DNA of 38,492 nucleotides from Streptomyces albicerus (GCF_008905045.1 NZ_VWMY01000084.1:1-38492), one strand, 5' to 3'; counted from the first letter of the stretch, positions 21,629-31,232 are shown. A program made the numbers and translations. Notes: generated by a model from the letters alone, not told the origin.

Positions 21629-23839
21629 TCAGCCCTTTTCCAAGTACTGCTCCCTGTCCTCGTCCAGCAAGGCCTGGAGGGCCGTGCGCAGGCCGGGGAG
21701 ACCCTCCAGGTCCGGGTCGGCCGTGACCACCGTCGTCGCCTCCTCGCGGGCCTCGGCGATGATCTCCTCGTCGTCGATGACGGCGAGCACCCGCAGTGAG
21801 GTGCGGGCCCCGGACTGGGCCTGGCCGAGGACGTCGCCCTCGCGGCGCTGTTCGAGGTCGATGCGGGAGAGTTCGAAGCCGTCGAGGGTGGACGCCACCG
21901 CGGTCAGCCGCTGGCGGGCCGCGCTCGCCTCCGGCATCTCGGTGACCAGGAGGCACAGGCCGGCGGCCGAACCGCGGCCGACGCGGCCGCGCAGCTGGTG
22001 GAGCTGCGATACGCCGAACCGGTCCGCGTCCATGATCACCATCGCTGTGGCGTTCGGCACGTTCACCCCGACCTCGATGACCGTCGTGGCGACCAGGACG
22101 TCCGTCTCGCCGGCCGCGAAGCGGCGCATCACGGCGTCCTTGTCGTCCGGCTGCATACGGCCGTGCAGCACTTCGACCTTGAGGCCCTGGAGCGGGCCTG
22201 CCGCGAGCTGGTCGGCGATGTCGAGGACGGCGAGCGGCGGGCGCTTCTCGGCCTCGTCCTCGGGGGTCGGCTTCTTCTTGGACTTCTTGGGGTCGTCGTC
22301 CTCGTCGCCGATGCGGGGGCAGACCACGTACGCCTGATGTCCGTTGGACACCTCCTCACGCACTCGCTCCCACGCGCGCGCCAGGAAGTGGGGCTTGTCG
22401 GCGGCCGGGACGACATGGCTGGCGATGGGCGAGCGCCCGGCGGGGAGCTGGTCCAGGACGGACGTCTCCAGGTCGCCGAAGACGGTCATGGCGACGGTGC
22501 GGGGGATCGGTGTGGCGGTCATCACGAGGAGGTGAGGGGGCTGCTTGCCCTTGCCGCGCAGGGCGTCGCGCTGCTCGACCCCGAACCGGTGCTGCTCGTC
22601 CACCACCACCAGACCCAGGTCGTGGAACTGCACCTTGTCCTCGATCAGCGCATGCGTCCCGATGACGATCCCCGCCTCACCGGTGACGAGGTCGAGCAGC
22701 GCCTGCCGCCGCGCGGCCGCCCCCATGGATCCGGTGAGCAGCACCACCTTGGTGGAGTGCTCGGCCCCGCCGAGCATGCCGCCTTCGGCCAGCTCCCCCA
22801 TCATCTCGGTGATCGACCGGTGGTGCTGCTGGGCGAGCACCTCGGTGGGTGCGAGCATGGCGGCCTGTCCGCCCGCGTCGACGACGGCGAGCATGGCGCG
22901 CAGGGCGACCATCGTCTTGCCAGAACCCACCTCCCCCTGCAGCAGCCGGTGCATCGGATGCTCCGTGGCCAGGTCGTCGAAGATCTCCTTGGAGACCTTC
23001 TGCTGGCCCTCGGTCAGGGTGAAGGGGAGCTTGGCGTCGAAGTCCGTGAGCAGGCCGTCCGGCTTGGGTTTGCGGGCCACGGCCGGGAGTTGGGCGTCCG
23101 CATGGCGGCGGCGGGCCAGGGCCACCTGGAGGACGAAGGCCTCGTCCCACTTGAGGCGGGAGCGGGCGTCCTCGATGTCCGCCTTGGTGTGCGGGCGGTG
23201 GATCTTCAGCAGGGCCTCGGGGAGAGGGACCAGGCCCCGGCCGGCCCGGAGGGAGTCGGGCAGCGGATCGACGGCCTCCTGGGCACTCGGCAGCACCGTC
23301 TGGACCGCCTTGGCGATCTTCCAGGACTCCAGCTTGGCGGTGGCGGGGTAGAGCGGGATCAAGGCTCCGGCCCAGGTGTCCACCGTCTCGGACACGTCGT
23401 CGCCGCGCAGCAGCTCGTACGCCGGATGGGCCAGCTGGAGGCGGCGGTTGAAGACGGAGACCTTGCCCGCGAACAGCGCGCGCGTGCCCGGGAGGAGCTC
23501 CTTGTGGGGCTTGTGCACGCCGTTGCCGAAGAAGACCAGCTTGAGCTGGCCGCTGCCGTCCGTGATGGTCACTTCGAGGCGCTGGCCCTTGCCCCGGGGG
23601 GCCTTGGGCGAGGAGAAGGTGATCAGGCGGGCGTCGGCGACCTGGGCGACCACCGTCACGTGCTCGTCCATGGGCAGGTCGGCGAGGTGGGTGAGCTGCC
23701 CGCGCTCCTCGTACCTGCGCGGATAGTGGTGCAGCAGGTCGCCGACGGTGTGCAGGCCGAGGTGCTCGGCCATCACCTTCGCGGTGGCGGGTCCGAGCAC
23801 CTTCTTCAGTGGTTCTTCGAGCACGGGCACGAGATCCAT
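21629..23839 (-). CDS. recG: ATP-dependent DNA helicase RecG
   Basis: This 736-residue superfamily-2 helicase remodels stalled replication forks and branch-migrates recombination intermediates. An N-terminal wedge/OB domain (about 50-150) is followed by helicase motifs: Walker A GEVGSGKT (302-309), DEQH in VVVDEQHRFG, TATPIPRT, and the C-terminal GRVGRG. A Lys/Asp-rich loop (DDDPKKSKKKPTPEDEAEK) between helicase lobes is a lineage feature of no known role. ATG 23839 (MDLVPVLEEPLKKVLG) is used; the ORF extends only seven residues further. It diverges from the HSP90 gene. Confidence 0.96.
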   Translation of the reverse strand: MDLVPVLEEPLKKVLGPATAKVMAEHLGLHTVGDLLHHYPRRYEERGQLTHLADLPMDEHVTVVAQVADARLITFSSPKAPRGKGQRLEVTITDGSGQLKLVFFGNGVHKPHKELLPGTRALFAGKVSVFNRRLQLAHPAYELLRGDDVSETVDTWAGALIPLYPATAKLESWKIAKAVQTVLPSAQEAVDPLPDSLRAGRGLVPLPEALLKIHRPHTKADIEDARSRLKWDEAFVLQVALARRRHADAQLPAVARKPKPDGLLTDFDAKLPFTLTEGQQKVSKEIFDDLATEHPMHRLLQGEVGSGKTMVALRAMLAVVDAGGQAAMLAPTEVLAQQHHRSITEMMGELAEGGMLGGAEHSTKVVLLTGSMGAAARRQALLDLVTGEAGIVIGTHALIEDKVQFHDLGLVVVDEQHRFGVEQRDALRGKGKQPPHLLVMTATPIPRTVAMTVFGDLETSVLDQLPAGRSPIASHVVPAADKPHFLARAWERVREEVSNGHQAYVVCPRIGDEDDDPKKSKKKPTPEDEAEKRPPLAVLDIADQLAAGPLQGLKVEVLHGRMQPDDKDAVMRRFAAGETDVLVATTVIEVGVNVPNATAMVIMDADRFGVSQLHQLRGRVGRGSAAGLCLLVTEMPEASAARQRLTAVASTLDGFELSRIDLEQRREGDVLGQAQSGARTSLRVLAVIDDEEIIAEAREEATTVVTADPDLEGLPGLRTALQALLDEDREQYLEKG

Positions 23840-23885
23840 TGCACACCACGCGACTGACAATGCCGTATACGTCCCAGAAATCCGC

Positions 23886-23915
23886 TGGTCAGACGGCTCG
23901 TTCCGGGCCTAGGAT
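23886..23915 (+). promoter_or_regulatory. Candidate promoter of the HSP90-TPR operon
   Basis: TGGTCA (23886-23891) and TAGGAT (23910-23915) are 18 nt apart and lie 87 nt before the HSP90 start. TAGGAT is a typical strong Streptomyces -10; the -35 is poor (3 of 6). No HspR, HrcA or CIRCE site was seen, so heat control is not supported by the sequence. Confidence 0.35.
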
Positions 23916-24002
23916 GTCCCGCTCCGGCCCTGTTCGCGGTCACCTCTCCTCGGGACCGCCCGACCCCGCGCCGTCGCACGTCCCCCCACCGGCGCAGCGA
24001 CG

Positions 24003-25850
24003 ATGGACTCCCAGACCTCACAGTCATCTCAGGCATCCCAGTCACCTCATACGTTCCAGGTCGACCTGCGCGGCCTCGTGGACCTGCTCTCCCACCATCT
24101 CTACTCCAGTCCGAAGGTCTATCTGCGCGAGCTGCTGCAGAACGCCGTGGACGCGATCACCGCCCGGCGCGCCGAGCAGCCCGACGCGCCTGCGCTGGTG
24201 CGGCTGTTCGTCGAAAGCGGCGGGGGCGGCGCCCTGCGCGTGGAGGACTCCGGGATCGGGCTCACCGAGTCGGACGTGCACAGCCTCCTGGCGACCATCG
24301 GCCGCAGCTCCAAGCGGGCCGACGGCCTGGAGTCGGCGCGTTCGGACTTCCTCGGTCAGTTCGGCATCGGGCTGCTGGCCTGTTTCGTCGTCGCCGAGCG
24401 CATCCGGGTGGTCAGCCGCAGCGCGCGTACGCCCGATGCCCCGCCCGTGGAGTGGACGGCGACCGACGACGGCTCGTACACGGTCCGTACGCTGCCTCAT
24501 GAGGCACGCACGGAACCTGGCACGACCGTGCACCTGGTGGCCCGCCCCGGCGCCGCCGACTGGCTGGCCGAGGAGCGGGTGCTGTCGCTGGCCCGGGACT
24601 TCGGATCGCTGCTGCCGTACGACGTACGGGTGGGCGAAGAGCAGGTCACGGACCTGCCGGCGCCCTGGGACCGCTCGTACCCGAGTCCCGCCACCCGAAG
24701 GGTGGCCCTGGCACGGCACTGTCACGACCTGTTCGGGTTCACGCCGCTGGACTCGATCGAGCTGGACGTGCCGCTCGCCGGGATCCGCGGCGTGGCGTAT
24801 GTGCTGCCGTCCGCGGTCAGCCCCGCCCAGCGCGCCGGCCATCGCGTGCACCTGAAGGGCATGCTGCTCACCGAGCGGGCCGAACAGCTGCTGCCCGACT
24901 GGGCGTTCTTCGTGCGCTGCGTCCTCGACACGGACAGCCTGCGGCCCACCGCGTCCCGGGAGTCGCTGTACGAGGACGAGACCCTGGCGGGCGTACGGGA
25001 AGCGCTGGGCGAGCGGATCCGGGCCTGGCTGACCGGGCTCGCGGCCGGTGATCCCGAGCGGCTGGCGGCCTTCCTTTCGGTGCACTACCTGGGCGTGAAG
25101 TCCCTGGCGCGGCACGACAGCGAGATGCTGCGCACGATGCTGCCGTGGCTGCCCTTCGAGACGACCGACGGGCGGCTGTCCCTGGAGGAGTTCGCCCAGC
25201 GGCACCCGGTGGTGCACTTCACGCGGACCGTGGAGGAGTACCGGCAGGTCGCGCCGATCGCGTCCGCGCAGGGCGTCGGTGTGATCAACGGCGGTTACAC
25301 GTACGACAGCGAGCTGGTCGAGGCGCTGCCCTCGGTGCGGCCCGGGACGGTCGTGGCGGAGCTGGACGCCGACACCGTGACCGCGCATCTGGACACCGTC
25401 GACCCGGCGGAGGAACTGGCCCTGTCCGCCTTCCTGGGGGCCGCGCGGGCGAAACTCGACCCCCTGGGATGCGATGTCGTGCTGCGTGCCTTCCATCCCC
25501 TCTCCGTGCCCGCGCTGCACCTGGACGACCGGGCGGCACGCCACGAGCAGGCGCGCGCGGACGCCGAGGAGCAGGCCGACGACCTGTGGGCGGGCATCCT
25601 CGGTTCGCTGCGCGGCAGCGCCCCACGCGCGCGGCTGGTGCTCAACCACCTCAACCCGCTGATCCGGCGGATCAGTTCACTCGACGACCGGGAGCTGATC
25701 GGCACCGCCACGGAGTCCCTCTACGGGCAGGCCCTGCTGATGGCGCAGCGGCCGCTGCGGCCCGCGGATTCGGCGCTCCTGAACCGGGCGTTCATCGGCC
25801 TCCTGGAGTGGGCCACCCACAGCAACTCCCCGGAGGAGGGCCCCCGATGA
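24003..25850 (+). CDS. HSP90 family (HtpG-like) chaperone
   Basis: This 615-residue protein is near HtpG length. After a Ser/Gln-rich N-terminus (1-15), the GHKL ATP-binding domain shows YLRELLQNAVDAI (40-52, with Glu43 and Asn47), EDSGIGLTESD (81-91, Asp82), TIGRSSK and FLGQFGIGLLACF (117-129). The middle domain carries DWAFFVRCVLDTDSLRPTASRESLYED, where HtpG has its conserved catalytic-loop region with Arg. The C-terminal part (about 400-615) is diverged. It ends SNSPEEGPR, without the MEEVD tail of eukaryotic Hsp90. Its TGA overlaps the ATG of the TPR gene (ATGA), so the two are made together. I would not call it htpG with certainty, because of this divergence. Confidence 0.88.
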   Translation: MDSQTSQSSQASQSPHTFQVDLRGLVDLLSHHLYSSPKVYLRELLQNAVDAITARRAEQPDAPALVRLFVESGGGGALRVEDSGIGLTESDVHSLLATIGRSSKRADGLESARSDFLGQFGIGLLACFVVAERIRVVSRSARTPDAPPVEWTATDDGSYTVRTLPHEARTEPGTTVHLVARPGAADWLAEERVLSLARDFGSLLPYDVRVGEEQVTDLPAPWDRSYPSPATRRVALARHCHDLFGFTPLDSIELDVPLAGIRGVAYVLPSAVSPAQRAGHRVHLKGMLLTERAEQLLPDWAFFVRCVLDTDSLRPTASRESLYEDETLAGVREALGERIRAWLTGLAAGDPERLAAFLSVHYLGVKSLARHDSEMLRTMLPWLPFETTDGRLSLEEFAQRHPVVHFTRTVEEYRQVAPIASAQGVGVINGGYTYDSELVEALPSVRPGTVVAELDADTVTAHLDTVDPAEELALSAFLGAARAKLDPLGCDVVLRAFHPLSVPALHLDDRAARHEQARADAEEQADDLWAGILGSLRGSAPRARLVLNHLNPLIRRISSLDDRELIGTATESLYGQALLMAQRPLRPADSALLNRAFIGLLEWATHSNSPEEGPR

Positions 25851-28789
25851 GCCGGATCATGGACTTCGAGACGCTGCGCCGGGCGATGCAGGAGAACTAC
25901 GAGCAGCCGGAGGGCCCCGCCCGCAACGCGCGCGCGGAGCACCTGCTCACCGAGGCCGAGAAGCTGAGCATCCCGCTCGCCGTCATCGAGGCGCTCGGCC
26001 ACCAGCTGAAGGTCTACAACTACAGCTCCGAGAAGGACAAGATGTTCGTCCCCTTCGCGCGCCTGCTGCGCATGTGGGACGAACGGCCCGAGGACTTCGA
26101 CGAGTACGAGACCCACTCCCTGCACTGGGTCTTCAAGTGGATGTCCGCCGGCATGCTCGGCCAGCCGCACATCCCGCTCGCCTCCATCGAGAAGTGGCTC
26201 GGCGAGATGGAGCACCGCTACCGGCTCGCCGGGCACTCCGAACGGGCCGTGCGCAGCGCCGAGTTCAGCGTGGCCCGGCACATCGGGGACATGGAGCGGG
26301 CCGAGCGGGCGTACGCCGCGTGGCTCGCCGCGGACCGGGACAGCATGGCCGACTGCCACGCCTGCGAGCTGCACGACCAGGGCTGGTGGCAGGCCGAGCG
26401 GCGCGCGGACACCGAGGCGCTGGAGCTGTGGCGGCCCGTCCTGGAGGGCGAGTACGCATGCGCGCACGAGCCGCACGCGGCCCTCGCGTCCTCGCTGCTG
26501 CCCCTGCTGCGCCTCGGCCACCTGGACGAGGCCCGGGCCCACCATCTGCGCGGCTTCCGGCTCGTACGCCCCATGGAGAGCATGCGCGGCGCGTACGCGG
26601 ACCACGTGGAGTTCTGCGCGCTGACCGGCAACGAGGCGCGTGCCCTGGAGCTGCTGGCGGAGCGCCCGGCGTACTTCACGGACAGCGGTGAGCCGCGCAG
26701 CCGGATGGACTTCCTGGCCGTGGTCGCCCTGCTGATGGACCGGCTGACCTCGCTCGGGCTCGGCTCGCAGACCGTGCCCGGACCGGCGGGACGTACCTGG
26801 ACCGCGAGTGAACTCGCCGCCCACGCGCGCGTGGAGGCCCTTTCGCTGGCCGGGCGCTTCGACGAGCGCAACGGCACGTCGTACGTGAGCGGGCGGGTCC
26901 GGGAGCGCATGGACCAGCCCCCGCTGGTGGAGCGACTGCCGCTGGGCGTACGGGCCACGCGGGCCGTGACCGCTCCCGTGAAGCCCGCGCCCGCGCCGGC
27001 CGCCGCCGCTGCCGCCGAACCGGACCTGGCCGCGCTGCTCGCCGAGGCCCGTCGGCTCTCGGCCGCCCTGCACCCGGAGTCCGTCGCGGCGTGGGCCGCG
27101 GTCTCGGAGGCGGTCGGGGACGAGGAACTGGCTCCGCGCGACCGTGCCGAGATGACCGACCACGAGGCGATGGGCGGCGGCCCGGAGGGCGTGGAGCTGT
27201 TCGCCCGCGCCGCCGAGCTGTACGCCGAGGCGGGCGACCCGGGCGAGGCCCTGGCGGCACGCGCGCGTGGAGCGTACGTACTGGCCCTGTCCGGCCGGAC
27301 CGACGAGGCGCTCGCCGCGGTCTCGGAGCCGTACGAGCGGGTGCTCGCCCTCTTCGCGGACGGCGGGACCGGCGTCCAGCAGGCGGCTTCCGTGCTGGTG
27401 GGGCGGGCGCGGATTCTGATGCAGCGGGTGCACGAGGCGGCGGAGGTGAACGGGGCGGGGAACGGCTCGAAGGCCCTCGCCGCCGCGGAGACCGCCGCGC
27501 GGGAGCTGCTGGCCCTCGCCGAGCCGGGCGCCGGGGACGACCTCCTTGTCGCCTCACGCGCCGCGGAGGCGCGGGCCATGCTCGGGGAGCTGGCCGCGCA
27601 CGCCGGGGACGCGGAGACGGCCGCGGAGCTGCTCACGCGGGCCTCGGAGGCGTTCGTCGCGGCCGGGCTGCCGTGGCTCGCGGTGGAGTACGAGGCCCGG
27701 CTCACCGGGATCGCCCGCCACCTGGGCGACGCCGAGGCGGCCGAGCGGGCGGCCAGGGCGGCGCTGGAGCACGGCGCGCCCTTCATGGAGGCGACCGGCC
27801 ACGCCCAGCTGCACCTCCAGCTGGCCGAGATACTCGGCGCCTCCGGACAGTTCGGGCCCGCCGCGGACCACGCTCTGGAAGCGTCGCACTGGGCCGACGA
27901 GGGCGGCGAGGGGCCCACACTCGGTGCCTGGGCACGGCATCAGCTCGGCGGCTTCCTGCTGCGTCAGGGGCGCTGGGCCGAGGCCGCGGAGATCCTGGAG
28001 TCGGCGCTGCCGGAGCTGAACCCGCAGACGCACGGCGACGGCGCGATCGTGCAGACCCAGTGGTGGCTCGGCGACTGTCTCACCGAGCTCGGCGAGCACC
28101 GCGAGGCCGCCGAACGCTGGCTCCAGGCCGCCGAGATCGCCCGGCACTGGCCCGAACAGTCCGACCACGCGATGCTCGCCCACCTCGCCGCGGAGGCCCT
28201 CGGCCACGCGGGCCTGCTCCCCCAGGCGGAGCAGGCGTACGCACGCGCCGGGGACCTGTGGCGGTCCCTCGGCAACGTCCACGGACTGATCCGCTCCCTG
28301 CGGGCCCGCGCGTGGCTCGCGGTGCGCGAGGAGGGCGCGGGGCTCGACGCGGCACGGGAGTTGATGGCGGCGGCGCTTCGGGAGTGCGACTCCGCCGTAC
28401 CGGAGGACACCGACGAGCGGGACCAGCTCGTCGCCGAACTCGGCCAGACCCACCGGCAGTTCGGTGACCTGATCGCCCGCTCCGTGACCGACGACGCCGA
28501 CGACGACGCGATACACGCCGTCTTCGAGGAGGCCCTCGCCCAGGTCGCACAGTCCGCCACGGTCTTCGCCTCCCTCGGCGGGAACGGCCTCCACAACCGT
28601 ACGGGCGCCGAACTCGCCGCCGGCTGGCTGGAGGCCGACCTCGAACGCTCCGAAGCGGCCGCGGCACGCGCACGCGTGGTGCTCGCGGCCTACGCCGGGA
28701 CCGACGACGCCGACGACACCGATGAGACTGCGGTGGCTCGGCGGGCGGAGGCGGAGAGACTGCTGCGGGTCGCCGGAGCCGAGGACTAG
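25847..28789 (+). CDS. Large tetratricopeptide-repeat protein, partner of HSP90
   Basis: This 980-residue soluble protein is almost wholly helical. The N-terminal region (1-370) begins MSRIMDFETLRRAMQENYEQ and is rich in aromatic and acidic residues. A Pro/Ala linker lies at about 375-390. From there to the end come many Ala-rich helical repeats with TPR spacing (for example AAELYAEAGDPGEALAARAR, AERWLQAAEIARHWPEQ). GGAGGAGGG precedes the ATG, and a 4-nt overlap couples it to the HSP90 gene. TPR proteins serve as docking partners of Hsp90 in eukaryotes, so a client-delivery or cochaperone role is attractive but inferred. No catalytic motif is seen. Confidence 0.85.
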   Translation: MSRIMDFETLRRAMQENYEQPEGPARNARAEHLLTEAEKLSIPLAVIEALGHQLKVYNYSSEKDKMFVPFARLLRMWDERPEDFDEYETHSLHWVFKWMSAGMLGQPHIPLASIEKWLGEMEHRYRLAGHSERAVRSAEFSVARHIGDMERAERAYAAWLAADRDSMADCHACELHDQGWWQAERRADTEALELWRPVLEGEYACAHEPHAALASSLLPLLRLGHLDEARAHHLRGFRLVRPMESMRGAYADHVEFCALTGNEARALELLAERPAYFTDSGEPRSRMDFLAVVALLMDRLTSLGLGSQTVPGPAGRTWTASELAAHARVEALSLAGRFDERNGTSYVSGRVRERMDQPPLVERLPLGVRATRAVTAPVKPAPAPAAAAAAEPDLAALLAEARRLSAALHPESVAAWAAVSEAVGDEELAPRDRAEMTDHEAMGGGPEGVELFARAAELYAEAGDPGEALAARARGAYVLALSGRTDEALAAVSEPYERVLALFADGGTGVQQAASVLVGRARILMQRVHEAAEVNGAGNGSKALAAAETAARELLALAEPGAGDDLLVASRAAEARAMLGELAAHAGDAETAAELLTRASEAFVAAGLPWLAVEYEARLTGIARHLGDAEAAERAARAALEHGAPFMEATGHAQLHLQLAEILGASGQFGPAADHALEASHWADEGGEGPTLGAWARHQLGGFLLRQGRWAEAAEILESALPELNPQTHGDGAIVQTQWWLGDCLTELGEHREAAERWLQAAEIARHWPEQSDHAMLAHLAAEALGHAGLLPQAEQAYARAGDLWRSLGNVHGLIRSLRARAWLAVREEGAGLDAARELMAAALRECDSAVPEDTDERDQLVAELGQTHRQFGDLIARSVTDDADDDAIHAVFEEALAQVAQSATVFASLGGNGLHNRTGAELAAGWLEADLERSEAAAARARVVLAAYAGTDDADDTDETAVARRAEAERLLRVAGAED

Positions 28790-28841
28790 GAGAGCCCCGC
28801 CAGGAGAGTCCCGCGCGGGGCGGGAGGCGGTCCGTCCCGCG

Positions 28842-30620
28842 CTACTCGACGCCGATCAGCAGCAGGGCTCCCTGGCGCCCGCCCCGGTACACGACCGTGT
28901 CCACGGCCAGGTACGACTCCCGGACCCGGGCTTCGAGGTGGGCCGCGATCGTGTCGGGGGCGTCGTCGCCGAGGACCAGGGTGACCATCTCGCCGCCCGC
29001 CGAGAGCATGCGGTTCAGTACCGTCTCGGCCGTGGCCGTGATGTCGGAGCCGATCACGGCCACGTCCCCCTCGATGAGGCCGAGGATGTCGCCGGCCTGG
29101 CAGATGCCCGCCATGGTCCAGGACTGGCGTTCCGCGACGGCGACTTCGGCGTACCGGGTCGCGCCGGCCGCCGAGGTCATCGCGACGACGTCCTCGTCGA
29201 AGCGCCGCTCGGGCTCGTGCACGGCGAGCGCCGCGATCCCCTGTACCGCGGACCGTGTGGGGATCAGCGCGACCCTGACACCGTCGGCGCGGGCCTGCTC
29301 GGCCGCAGCGGCCGCGGTGTGGCGCAGCTCGGCGTCGTTCGGCAACAGCACCACCTCGCGCGCGTGGGCACGCCGTACCGCCTCGACGAGTTCCCCGCTC
29401 GCGGGCGGCTCCCCGGGACGCGCGAGCACGGTGGTGGCCCCGGCCCCGGTGTAGAGCCCCGCGAGGCCCTCTCCTGGGACGACGGCGACGACCGCGCGCT
29501 GAGCCCGCTCCCTGACCGGCCGGCCGGCGGCGCCCGCCGTGTGCGCGTCGCCGAGCCCGAAGTGGGTGATCCGGATCCGGTACGGCCGCCCGGCCTCGAC
29601 GCCCGCCTCCACGGCTGCGCCGGCGTCGTCGACGTGCACATGGACGTTCCACAGCCCGTCCCCGCCGACCACGACGAGCGAGTCGCCGAGCGCGTCGAGC
29701 CGGTCCCGCAGCCGTGCCACGGCCGCGTCCTCCGCCTCCAGGAGGTAGATCACCTCGAACGCGGGCCCGCCCTCTTCCGGAGCGGGCGTTCCGTCCGCGC
29801 ACTCCCCCACGTCGCTCACGTCTCCGGGCGGCTCCGTCACAACGGCGTCCACGCGCGCGTACGGCGCCGTCGCGTCCGAGGCCGCCCCCACGCGCGCGTG
29901 CCCCGCGAGAACCGGTACCGCCGCCGCGGCGGGCGCCTCGCCCGTGAACGTCTCCACCAGCGCCGCCAGCACCGCCACGAGCCCGCGTCCGCCCGCGTCG
30001 ACCACTCCGGCCCGCTCCAGGACCGCCAGCTGCCCGGGAGTCGCGGCGAGCGCCGCCCGCGCGCCCTCGTAGGCGGCCCGCGCGACCACCCCGCAGTCGC
30101 CTTCCGCACCGGAGGCCGCGTCGGCGGCGGCCGAGGCGACCGTGAGGACCGTGCCCTCGACCGGGTGCACGACGGCCTGCCGGGCCGCGTCGGCCGCGTG
30201 CCGGAGGGCGAGCCGCAGGTCCTGCCCGCCGGCGTGCGCGACGTCACTGTCGGTGGCGAGCACCTGGGCCATGCCTCTGAGGAGCTGCGCGAGGATCGTC
30301 CCGGAGTTCCCCCGGGCCCCGATGAGCGAGCCGTGCGCCATCGCGCGCACCGCGTCGGCGAGCGTGGGCCGCTCGACGGCCTGCCCGCCGGAGACGGCCT
30401 CGTGCCCTGCGGTGACGGCGGCATGCGCCGCGAAGACCGCCTCGACCGCCGCGGCCGCCGACTCCACGGTCAGGTACAGATTGGTGCCCGTGTCCCCGTC
30501 CGCCACGGGATAGACATTGATCGCGTCGATCTCCTCGCGCGCGCGGCCGAGGGCCTCAAGCGCGAGACCGCACCAGGCGCGCACCGCGACTGCGTCCATT
30601 GTCTGCGGCACCTGCGGCAC
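28842..30620 (-). CDS. DAK2-domain kinase, FakA/YloV-like
   Basis: This 592-residue protein begins with a DhaL-type kinase domain: NVYPVADGDTGTN (35-47, metal-binding Asp41 and Asp43) and GARGNSGT (101-108). A middle domain and a C-terminal DegV-interacting-type domain follow (ending RGGRQGALLLIGVE). This is the layout of FakA, the ATP-binding subunit of fatty-acid kinase, which needs a DegV/FakB lipid-binding partner; none is in this window. GTG 30620 is the start because AAGGAGG lies 6 nt before it. In many bacteria this gene lies beside recG and rpmB, which fits here. It is convergent with the TPR gene and divergent from rpmB. Confidence 0.9.
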   Translation of the reverse strand: MPQVPQTMDAVAVRAWCGLALEALGRAREEIDAINVYPVADGDTGTNLYLTVESAAAAVEAVFAAHAAVTAGHEAVSGGQAVERPTLADAVRAMAHGSLIGARGNSGTILAQLLRGMAQVLATDSDVAHAGGQDLRLALRHAADAARQAVVHPVEGTVLTVASAAADAASGAEGDCGVVARAAYEGARAALAATPGQLAVLERAGVVDAGGRGLVAVLAALVETFTGEAPAAAAVPVLAGHARVGAASDATAPYARVDAVVTEPPGDVSDVGECADGTPAPEEGGPAFEVIYLLEAEDAAVARLRDRLDALGDSLVVVGGDGLWNVHVHVDDAGAAVEAGVEAGRPYRIRITHFGLGDAHTAGAAGRPVRERAQRAVVAVVPGEGLAGLYTGAGATTVLARPGEPPASGELVEAVRRAHAREVVLLPNDAELRHTAAAAAEQARADGVRVALIPTRSAVQGIAALAVHEPERRFDEDVVAMTSAAGATRYAEVAVAERQSWTMAGICQAGDILGLIEGDVAVIGSDITATAETVLNRMLSAGGEMVTLVLGDDAPDTIAAHLEARVRESYLAVDTVVYRGGRQGALLLIGVE

Positions 30621-30812
30621 CTATGGCCTCCTTGAGCAGCCGAACGTCCGACGCAGCGTAGACCCCGGCCAGGTGTCCGCCGGAAGAGGGCCGGGACAGG
30701 TCCCCGGGCCAGCCATGGTAGTTTCGTTGTACGGACGCAGTCGTTGTATGCTGCTCCGGTTGCCCGATCCGATCGGGCCTTCTCCCTGGCACCGCCACTC
30801 AGATCCTAGATC

Positions 30813-30836
30813 TTGATCCCGGCATGCCGGGATCAA
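30813..30836. promoter_or_regulatory. Perfect 24-bp palindrome in the rpmB leader
   Basis: TTGATCCCGGCA is followed immediately by its exact reverse complement, ending 33 nt before the rpmB GTG. There is no T-run after it, so it is not a terminator. It may be an operator or a leader hairpin. I recognise no known regulator site. Confidence 0.7.
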
Positions 30837-30869
30837 CCGTAAGAGCATCTGAAGTCTTTGGAGTGACCC

Positions 30870-31055
30870 GTGGCTGCCAACTGCGACGTCTGCGGCAAGG
30901 GGCCGGGCTTCGGCAACAACATCTCGCACTCGCACCGCCGTACGTCCCGTCGCTGGAACCCGAACATCCAGCGCGTCCGTACCGTGGTGGGCGGGACGCC
31001 GAAGCGCGTGAACGCTTGCACCTCGTGCATCAAGGCCGGCAAGGTCTCGCGCTGA
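30870..31055 (+). CDS. rpmB: Ribosomal protein L28
   Basis: This 61-residue protein of normal length reads MAANCDVCGKGPGFGNNISH onward. Cys5, Cys8, Cys50 and Cys53 form the zinc ribbon, so this is the zinc-containing form; the zinc-free paralogue induced by zinc starvation would lack them. The start is GTG with GGAG about 6 nt upstream. It is monocistronic, with a palindromic leader before and a strong terminator after. Confidence 0.97.
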   Translation: MAANCDVCGKGPGFGNNISHSHRRTSRRWNPNIQRVRTVVGGTPKRVNACTSCIKAGKVSR

Positions 31056-31093
31056 CGCTCTGCTAGCGCGCGGCCACTGCTGGTTCGCTGCTC

Positions 31094-31127
31094 AAAGCCG
31101 GTCCACCTCACGGTGGGCCGGCTTTTT
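31094..31127. terminator. Terminator between rpmB and thiD
   Basis: AAAGCCGG-(T)-CCAC pairs with GTGG-(G)-CCGGCTTTTT. The plus strand has a five-T run, and the minus strand starts its stem after AAAAA. It ends rpmB transcripts and could act in both directions. Confidence 0.88.
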
Positions 31128-31222
31128 GCTGTGCCCTGGCTGCTGTGCCCTGGCTGCTGTGCCCTGGTTGGTGTGACCTGGGTTGCTGCACCCCGGTTGA
31201 CGAGCCCCGGCTGCCGTACCCG
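31128..31222. repeat. 14-bp degenerate tandem repeat downstream of rpmB and thiD
   Basis: The unit GCTGCTGTGCCCTG is exact at 31139-31152 and 31153-31166, partial at 31128-31138, and increasingly diverged in four further 14-bp units up to 31222. The period is not a multiple of three and no gene covers it, so it is a non-coding minisatellite. Confidence 0.85.
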
Positions 31223-31232
31223 GCGAGGGCCC

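Noticed and set aside
25145..25846. Upstream extension of the TPR protein into the HSP90 gene
   Set aside because: The extension overlaps HSP90 in another frame and is Arg/Ala-rich nonsense; the ATG at 25847 with GGAGGAGGG is clearly the start.
30747..30752. TATGCT as the rpmB -10
   Set aside because: The best -35 at a proper distance (TTCGTT) is poor, so the promoter is left uncalled.
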